A stretch of DNA of 64,000 nt from positions 1,240,001-1,304,000 of the forward strand of contig OZ037864.1 in NCBI GenBank assembly GCA_964035575.1, written 5' to 3'. A program made the position numbers and the translations under genes. Of this stretch, positions 55,421 to 62,242 are shown piece after piece. This DNA comes from Rhynchopus sp. YZ270_cl-10. Lineage: Eukaryota; Euglenozoa; Diplonemea; Diplonemida; Diplonemidae. The notes beneath the pieces were generated by a model. It made no database searches. It saw only the letters and a program-made list of their open reading frames with translations, and was not told the DNA's origin. How positions within the stretch are numbered: the first letter of the stretch is position 1; each line of letters begins with the position of its first letter.

Positions 55421-56460
55421 GCCTGCAAAAATAGCAACTCTCTTTGAAAACTGGCAACACCTTTTGTTGTCTATAACCACTTAAAAAATATTTCACGTGC
55501 CTGCATCCGGATTGAGGTGGTCGCACGTTACAAACACTTTTTGTTGTTGTTGTTGTTGTTGATTGATTGATTTGGTCCATGTGAGAAAAGTCGCCATTTG
55601 TGTGTTTTGAATATTTTGGTTTTTTCTTTTTTTATTCTTACGAGGAGCAGGAACAGTACACCATCTATTCAACTCCCACCCTGCCCGCTCCCTCCTCTTT
55701 GCCCTTTGCGATATGGCTTTGTCACAGTGACGTCGTAGGATGTTGGCTGTGTACAAATCATACATGCAAGTACAGGTTTGTCTACTACTAACAAGGTTGT
55801 TTGTTTTTCAAAGGGTGTAGCCTCACCTCTTCCACTCGGAAGCAAACACAAAAATTTATATCACCGAAAACGGAAAAAAAAAAAAAGAAGGCAAGAAAGC
55901 AAAGCAAAGCAAAGCAGCAACATCTCCCGACCCCTGTCTGTGGCGTTGTTGTGCTGACATATAGAAAAAAAAGACAGTGACGACCGCTTGCGTGGCGCCT
56001 GCACTGACACACACACACACCCGAAACATTCTCTATTACCGTGTCTGTTCCCAAACAGTCGTGGCCACCCCTTTTCTTCTTTACTCTACATACAGCACCA
56101 CCCCGTTGGTGGTGCGGAGTCCCAAAACCCCCGGTACTTCAAACGTGTTCACGCTGTCTTTGGCACTACGCACAGTACCGCGGGTACGGGATCCCATCCC
56201 CACCTTGCCCCTTTGTTGACCTCTGCAGACACGACAGTGTTTGTCTGCAGAGCTGTCAACGTATCTATGACTTATCTATCGCACCCTGCCTTTCCACCCG
56301 TTATTCTTGATTGAATGAATAAAAGTTTGAAAAAAAAGTGAGGAACGTCCCCTCCCCCATAGCGTTTGCTTGTATTTCTTTGAAAAACATCTGTGAGAAA
56401 GACATGTATGATCAACCCGCCGGAGGGTTTGCATTGTTGAGACCACTGCTGCACTCACAA
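55412..56460. repeat. direct repeat R1 (about 1.05 kb)
   Basis: Almost identical to 57559-58608 (offset 2147 bp, a few differences). R1 and R2 flank expansin-like copy B on both sides. No gene recognised inside; it carries TTG and AC microsatellites. Confidence 0.9.
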
Positions 56461-56502
56461 ACATCACCACCGAAACAGCTCAAGTTTTTGTCTTCAAGAA
56501 AA

Positions 56503-57345
56503 ATGTTGAAGTCCGCGTCGTCTCTGTTGTTGTTGATTGCTGTTGTCCCGTTCCCTGTGGCAGGGTTCTGCAACTGGGGACCAGATGGGACAGCTGGAAC
56601 CTCTGTGTGTGACGGAGGAGCACAAGGAGGGGCCTGGTGCAACGCGAACGAGGGTCAGTGCGAGACCGGCTGCGGAGGGCATTGGTGCGGGCCTGTAGTG
56701 CCGCCACCGGTCCCAGTGACCCCTCCTCCGACGCCCCCGGTGAATCCTCCTTCGGCAGGGTTCTGCAACTGGGGACCAGATGGGACAGCTGCCACCTCTG
56801 TGTGTGCGGGAGGGGCTGCGGGAGGGGCCTGGTGCAACGCAAACGAGGGGCAGTGCGAGACCGGCTGCGGAGGGAGGTGGTGCACTGGAGATGCCCCTGC
56901 TCCTACTCCAAGCGGATCTGGCTGGAACACGGCGACGTGGACAACGTACACGTCTTACGCTGCTTGCTGCAAGGACAGCCCGAACTACGACCCAAGTGCA
57001 CCGAGGGAAGAATGTGACGTCTACAGTGCGTGCGACTACACAGGTGACTTTGCCTACATTGGCCACAAGTCGTATGACTACGTCCGGACGAACAACATCA
57101 TTGCCTTCTTCACCAACAACGGGGACAACAGCGCGTACGGAAACAAAAGGCTTCGCATCAGAGCGCTGGGGAAGACGGTGGAAGTGCTCGTGGCGGACAC
57201 GTGTGGGGACCATGACTGTGGCGGCTGCTGCTCTGCCAATGCGCGCCCAACTGGGAACCTTGTGGACATGGAGTATTGGACTGTTGTGAACAACTTTGGT
57301 GACGTCTCTGTCGCGCACGGGCAGGTCGAATGGCAGCTGGTGTGA
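56503..57345 (+). CDS. secreted expansin/barwin-like protein, copy B
   Basis: 280 residues. It is identical to copy A except in the first linker, where one Gly is missing and Q/V and T/N are exchanged (GPVVPPPVPVTPPPTPPVNPP region), and it keeps the same signal peptide, two Cys-rich modules and double-psi barrel. The duplication covers about 56453-57545, including 3' flank, and matches 51371-52466. The flanks differ: copy A follows unique DNA and runs into minisatellites, copy B sits between R1 and R2. The near-identity of silent sites indicates a recent duplication or gene conversion. Confidence 0.88.
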   Translation: MLKSASSLLLLIAVVPFPVAGFCNWGPDGTAGTSVCDGGAQGGAWCNANEGQCETGCGGHWCGPVVPPPVPVTPPPTPPVNPPSAGFCNWGPDGTAATSVCAGGAAGGAWCNANEGQCETGCGGRWCTGDAPAPTPSGSGWNTATWTTYTSYAACCKDSPNYDPSAPREECDVYSACDYTGDFAYIGHKSYDYVRTNNIIAFFTNNGDNSAYGNKRLRIRALGKTVEVLVADTCGDHDCGGCCSANARPTGNLVDMEYWTVVNNFGDVSVAHGQVEWQLV

Positions 57346-57558
57346 TGACAAGCCCAACCAGCTGCTGTGTGTTTTGCTGCGATTGTTTTTTTTCCTCTGC
57401 GACTGTTTCTATTATGTTTTTTGTATTTCCTCCTCGGCACTATCTTCTTTTCCTTATGCACTGCCGTTGTTATGATTCCCCTGATCGGTGCCTGCTGGCG
57501 TCCGGTTTTGCGTCGTTTTTGGCATTATTTGTTTTTGCAACACCCCTTTTTTTTTATT

Positions 57559-58608
57559 ATTTCACGTGCCTGCAAAAATAGCAACTCTCTTTGAAAACTG
57601 GCAACACCTTTTGTTGTCTATAACCACTTAAAAAATATTTCACGTGCCTGCATCCGGATTGAGGTGGTCGCACGTTACAAACACTTTTTGTTGTTGTTGT
57701 TGTTGTTGATTGATTGATTCGGTCCATGTGAGAAAAGTCGCCATTTGTGTGTTTTGAATATTTTGGTTTTTTCTTTTTTTATTCTTACGAGGAGCAGGAA
57801 CAGTACACCATCTATTCAACTCCCACCCTGCCCGCTCCCTCCTCTTTGCCCTTTGCGATATGGCTTTGTCACAGTGACGTCGTAGGATGTTGGCTGTGTA
57901 CAAATCATACATGCAAGTACAGGTTTGTCTACTACTAACAAGGTTGTTTGTTTTTCAAAGGGTGTAGCCTCACCTCTTCCACTCGGAAGCAAACACAAAA
58001 ATTTATATCACCGAAAACGGAAAAAAAAAAAAAGAAGGCAAGAAAGCAAAGCAAAGCAAAGCAGCAACATCTCCCGACCCCTGTCTGTGGCGTTGTTGTG
58101 CTGACATATAGAAAAAAAAGACAGTGACGACCGCTTGCGTGGCGCCTGCACTGACACACACACACACCCGAAACATTCTCTATTACCGTGTCTGTTCCCA
58201 AACAGTCGTGGCCACCCCTTTTCTTCTTTACTCTACATACAGCACCACCCCGTTGGTGGTGCGGAGTCCCAAAACCCCCGGTACTTCAAACGTGTTCACG
58301 CTGTCTTTGGCACTACGCACAGTACCGCGGGTACGGGATCCCATCCCCACCTTGCCCCTTTGTTGACCTCTGCAGACACGACAGTGTTTGTCTGCAGAGC
58401 TGTCAACGTATCTATGACTTATCTATCGCACCCTGCCTTTCCACCCGTTATTCTTGATTGAATGAATAAAAGTTTGAAAAAAAGTGAGGAACGTCCCCTC
58501 CCCCATAGCGTTTGCTTGTATTTCTTTGAAAAACATCTGTGAGAAAGACATGCATGATCAACCCGCCGGAGGGTTTGCATGGTTGAGACCACTGCTGCAC
58601 TCACAAAC
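57559..58608. repeat. direct repeat R2 (about 1.05 kb)
   Basis: Second copy of R1. It continues into unique sequence (ACAAACAAACTATTG), whereas R1 switches to the expansin-like cassette at the same point. Confidence 0.9.
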
Positions 58609-58651
58609 AAACTATTGTCTACCCCTTCCCCCATTTTGTTTCAACTTACAG

Positions 58652-58985
58652 CCTGTAGGTTATCGGTTCCGGCGACGAGTTCCTCTGCCGTTTGTGCGTG
58701 CAGCGGTTTCAGCATTGCCTCCATCACGTCTTTGCGGCACCATAATATGCCGCCTTCTGCGTTGAACGCAGCCAGGTTGGTTGTGATTGGATATTGGGGA
58801 AGTATAATATTCGTCTTTTAGTGTTCTTTTGTGGACATTATTTCGTGTACACGACGCACAAAGTGCGGCCCGATGCTGTTGATTCTGGAGCAGGTCAGCA
58901 GCAACGAAGTGGTTTCGCCGCATTTCACCAATTCACAGACCTGAAGGTCTAGGGACACCGTATACGGCGGGTCCTGACCCCTTCT
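58652..58985 (-). pseudogene. possible decayed or split coding segment
   Basis: On the minus strand one frame is codon-like over about 110 codons but interrupted once. Parts such as LAAFNAEGGILWCRKD and LHAQTAEELVAGTDN read like real protein. The function is not recognised, and it could also be exons of an unseen gene. Confidence 0.35.
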
Positions 58986-59195
58986 TCGGTCCTACTGTAC
59001 TGTCAAATATCCCTTCGTTCGCTCTCTTCGAGGTCGATATTCACCCTAGTTTGTCGTGCCCAGAGAGACACTGATCTCATCTCTTTTTAGTGCTAAGGTA
59101 TCGTTTTCGCTTCTCAATTCCGTCATTTTCCTCCCAACCCGGACCCTATGTACACACAGTATTCATGTCCGTGTGTTCGCAATGATCCCCGTTCA

Positions 59196-59300
59196 TCTGT
59201 CTGATGAGTGAAGCGGGAGTAGCACTCGAAATGGATGTAGGATGGTTGGGGTCCACCCCGGTCCAGCCGGTCACGCTTTGTATTTCCAGTCAACTTTCTT
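59196..59300 (+). repeat. family C structured element, shortened copy
   Basis: CTGATGAGTG and CACTCGAAATGGAT are separated by only 12 nt, followed by GGTCCACCCCGG and GCTTTGTATTTC. It ends about 80 bp before the kinase start. Confidence 0.45.
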
Positions 59301-59379
59301 AACCCCAGAATTCTAATTATAAAAAAACACAATTTTCCGCAAAAGCGTTGTAGTTTTGCGTCTGAAGAAAAACAGGCGC

Positions 59380-60402
59380 ATGTCTGTGTTTACCCAGGGA
59401 CTGTCTGCTGCGGACACGGCGCAGTGCAGGAAGCTTGCTGGGAAGAAGGTGGTGCTCGACCTGGCGTCCTCTGATGCGCCTAGCTGGGTGGGTGAATGGC
59501 AGCGCAGGGCAGGCGACCTGACGATCACCACCGACCACGAGGACAAACTCATTGTCTCCGGAGATGCACCGGGCGCTGTCGCCTCCCTCACCTTTGCCCT
59601 CTTCCGCAAGCAGATCCCTGTCCTCCTCCTCGGCGAGAACCACACCGGAATCACCAGCGAGCTCCTCACCGAGGCGACCGGAGATGCCAAGACTGCGATC
59701 GCCACATTCCTCACCCCGCCCAAGACAATGGGAAGGATCTTCACTATTGAAGGTGCAGATGGTGCAGGGAAGCAGACACAGACTGAGATGCTTGTTGCTC
59801 GCCTTGAGGCGGAGGGGTACCCGGTGAAGACGATTGACTTTCCACACGACAGTGCAGCGTATGGAAAGCAGATCCGCGAGATTCTGACAGGAAAGCACGG
59901 CAGCATCGGGGAGGTCTCGCCCCTGCTCTTCGCAACGGTGTACTCAATGAACAGAGACGACGTGAAGCCGCGCATCCAACATTGGCTGAGCCAAGGCTAC
60001 AACGTGGTGCTGGACCGCTACATGGAGTCCTCCTTCGGACATCAGGCAGCAAAGCTCGAGACCGAGGAAGAGAAGCAGCAGATGATCCGCCGTCTGACTG
60101 CCTACGAGGTGAACTGGCTTGGCATCCCACCTTCGCACCGCGTGCTCTATTTGGACCTGGACCCAGCAGTCGCTTTCACTGCCCTCCAAAAGGACACTGC
60201 CCGTACAGGGCTCGACATCCACGAAACAGCCAAGTCTGACTACAAAAACTCTGTCCGAACCTGCTTCCGCTGGTGCTGCTCCTCCTTCCCCCACTGGAGC
60301 GAAATCCCCCAGCAAGACGCCAAAATGACCCGCAAATCTCGCGATGAAGTGCACGAAAACATCTGGGACTCCTGGAAGGGGGAGTTCGTGAACCGCGCCT
60401 AA
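59380..60402 (+). CDS. thymidylate kinase-like protein with N-terminal extension
   Basis: 340 residues from the first ATG. Residues about 117-335 are a dTMP kinase: P-loop IEGADGAGKQTQ (124-134), VKTIDFPHDSAAYGKQIRE, LLFATVYSMNRDD, then NVVLDRYMESSFGHQAAK with the DRY motif (212-214), and LYLDLDPAVAF. The enzyme makes dTDP from dTMP. The GKQTQ form of the P-loop, with FPHDSAAYGK after it, recalls bacterial/archaeal-type relatives more than the usual eukaryotic GKS/GKT enzyme (from memory). The first 115 residues contain VVLDLASSD, a DHEDKLIVSGDAPGAV strand pair and an Ala/Thr-rich helix; I do not recognise this part. No intron, in line with a transferred gene but not proof. A family B hairpin begins 28 bp after the stop. 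Confidence 0.88.
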   Translation: MSVFTQGLSAADTAQCRKLAGKKVVLDLASSDAPSWVGEWQRRAGDLTITTDHEDKLIVSGDAPGAVASLTFALFRKQIPVLLLGENHTGITSELLTEATGDAKTAIATFLTPPKTMGRIFTIEGADGAGKQTQTEMLVARLEAEGYPVKTIDFPHDSAAYGKQIREILTGKHGSIGEVSPLLFATVYSMNRDDVKPRIQHWLSQGYNVVLDRYMESSFGHQAAKLETEEEKQQMIRRLTAYEVNWLGIPPSHRVLYLDLDPAVAFTALQKDTARTGLDIHETAKSDYKNSVRTCFRWCCSSFPHWSEIPQQDAKMTRKSRDEVHENIWDSWKGEFVNRA

Positions 60403-60429
60403 AAAATGATTGATTTGGGTCCTCTTTAG

Positions 60430-60453
60430 AAAGATATGCATTCATTCATCTTT
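60430..60453 (+). repeat. family B hairpin element, minimal
   Basis: AAAGAT (60430-60435) pairs with ATCTTT (60448-60453); the inner stem is reduced to ATG/CAT. Only 28 bp from the kinase stop codon, so it is probably in the 3' UTR. Confidence 0.5.
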
Positions 60454-60830
60454 CAATTTTTCTTTTTAGATTCCTGTGTTGGGGTTAGATTTATTCGCTT
60501 TCTTTTATTTTCAAAACTCTATGCGCTGCAACGCGAAGTATCACTTCCTGTTTATAGCCAACAAATTTTTTTTTTAAACTTTCGGTGCCTTCTTTCAAGG
60601 CCGTTTTTGCACACTTTGCTTTCTGTTCTTTTCCCCTCCCCAGCCGGTCTTTATGTCTTATTTGAGGTGTCTGCATTACTTTCTTCTTTCAAAGCATTCG
60701 TAAATGCTGGGAGAAGTGAATGCGATGCATCTCATTTTCCTCAATTTTTTTTTTGACCATCCTTGATGGGGGTCGCTCTCCTTGAGGTTTTACCCTTGGC
60801 AAGGTGACTAACTCTTTATATTTTTTTTTG

Positions 60831-60863
60831 AAAGATGTGGCCTGAGAGCTACGATTTATCTTT
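60831..60863 (+). repeat. family B hairpin element
   Basis: Outer AAAGAT (60831-60836) pairs with ATCTTT (60858-60863). Inner GTGGC (60837-60841) pairs with GCTAC (60848-60852), one G-U; loop CTGAGA. Confidence 0.6.
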
Positions 60864-61296
60864 CAATTCTCAAAAAAAATAAATGCGCTCTATTTTGTGC
60901 AACAAAGCATACACCTTTTTGTTTTCTAACCAACTCTGCAACCGATTCAGAAATCAATGAAAATAGAAACGTAACACTCACATGATAAAACCCATGGGAG
61001 AGGGAGGCTGTGGTGAAACGCACCCACCTCGACCTGTTTTGGTGAGGAGTGGCTCTGCAGCGCGGTTCCCTAAAAACCGCAAAAGTGTGTTCAAAATGCT
61101 TTGTTTCTATTTCTTCCTTCATTTCAGGAGATAATTTAAAGAGTTTTGGCGGTACGAAAAACAAGAGGAAGAGAACAGAACAGAACCCGCTGCTGGTGGA
61201 CAAACTCCGTATTTTCTGCGTGGAGCTCACACGAAAAACTACGGTGTTTTCACGTTATCAGTTATTGAATTATTCAAAAAGAAAAAAAACAATCTA

Positions 61297-61327
61297 TAGT
61301 GGAGCACACTCTAGGGTGGCTACACTA
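61297..61327 (+). repeat. family E hairpin element, copy 5
   Basis: TAGTGGAGC (61297-61305) pairs with GCTACACTA (61319-61327) with one mismatch; inner CACTC (61307-61311) pairs with GGGTG (61314-61318). Tail ATACAACCAAG as at 1150. Confidence 0.65.
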
Positions 61328-61434
61328 ATACAACCAAGTTTTCAAAAATCGTTTTTTGATGTCTCTCCCTAGAGGTGCTATGCGCACCTTTTCTGCGAAC
61401 ATCCCATTCCCCCCCCTTTTTACAATCTCATCGT

Positions 61435-61469
61435 AGATGGCTAAGCGCTATGAGGCTTATGCTCATCTT
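61435..61469 (+). repeat. family A hairpin element, AU variant
   Basis: Outer AGATG (61435-61439) pairs with CATCT (61464-61468): the G-U pair seen in other copies is an A-U pair here. Inner TAAGC pairs with GCTTA (61455-61459). Confidence 0.6.
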
Positions 61470-61550
61470 AACACCCTTTTAACGCCCCCTATTGCCTCCA
61501 ACACAAAGAAATAGCCCCTATCCAGTTTTCCCTCCTGTTTCCCCTCATAT

Positions 61551-62194
61551 TACACCATGGACTCGTAATGACATTACGTGACGAGGGACGAGGGAAATTA
61601 CGTGGGAAATTACGCGCGCAATGACGTCGTCACGACGCGGGCACCCCCTCGTAATGACGACGTCATGACGTGGGGTTTCCCTCGTCACGACGACGGCATT
61701 ACGACGTCATGACGAGGGGGTGCTCCCGTGGTCATTGTCTGGCTATTGCCTCCCAGGGAAAGGGACTCTCGAATTTTTTTTTTTTGGCCCCTATATAGGG
61801 CTAATTTCGACGATTTGAGGCCATTAAAAGCAAAATTTGGCACTTTTAAGCATCTGTGGGGGTCTAATGGCCGTATTTTGGCTGAAATTTGACTTGACAA
61901 TTTTTTTCACCATTTGGTCAATCTGAGGTTTTCTTTGGATTTTTTGGGCCACTTTATGACCTACCACGCCCGATTTTTGAAAAAAAAATTTTTTTTTGTA
62001 TTGGTCAAAAATCGCCTTGTCGTGGGTGCCCACGTCATGACGACGTCGTGACGTGGTAATTACGAGGGGGTGCCCTCGTAATTACCTCGTCATGACGAGG
62101 GCACCCCCTCGTAATTACGAGGGGGTGCCCTCGTCAAGGCACTCGTAATTACCTCGTCATGACGCGCGTAATGTCATTACGAGTCCATGGTGTA
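61551..62194. mobile_element. TIR element (MITE-like), 28-bp perfect inverted ends
   Basis: 61551-61578 is the exact reverse complement of 62167-62194 (starting TACACCATGGACTCG). If the outer TA is a target duplication, this resembles TA-targeting DNA transposons. The subterminal parts are dense in CGTCATGACG and CTCGTAATTACGAG palindromes. The centre (about 61790-61870) matches the 47.2-kb element inverted. No coding capacity. Confidence 0.8.
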
Positions 62195-62242
62195 TCTAAC
62201 TTTTGTTTACTCTTTTTTATCCTAAATCAGGAAAAGAACACA

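Larger units (their letters stand above)
52267..56502. other. satellites, TIR element and duplicated flank between gene copies
   Basis: Holds 10-bp minisatellites (52493-52565 and 53706-53813), 7-nt and 9-nt satellites, a TIR element (53856-55221), long hairpin H3 and repeat R1 (55412-56460). No intact gene is supported. Confidence 0.7.
57346..59379. other. duplicated flank R2 and remnants
   Basis: Repeat R2 (57559-58608), then a possible decayed minus-strand coding segment (58652-58985) and a family C element (59196-59300). Otherwise nothing recognised. Confidence 0.65.
60403..62242. other. intergenic with B/E/A hairpins and a TIR element
   Basis: B hairpins at 60430-60453 and 60831-60863, E at 61297-61327, A at 61435-61469, and the TIR element at 61551-62194. 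No gene supported. Confidence 0.65.
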
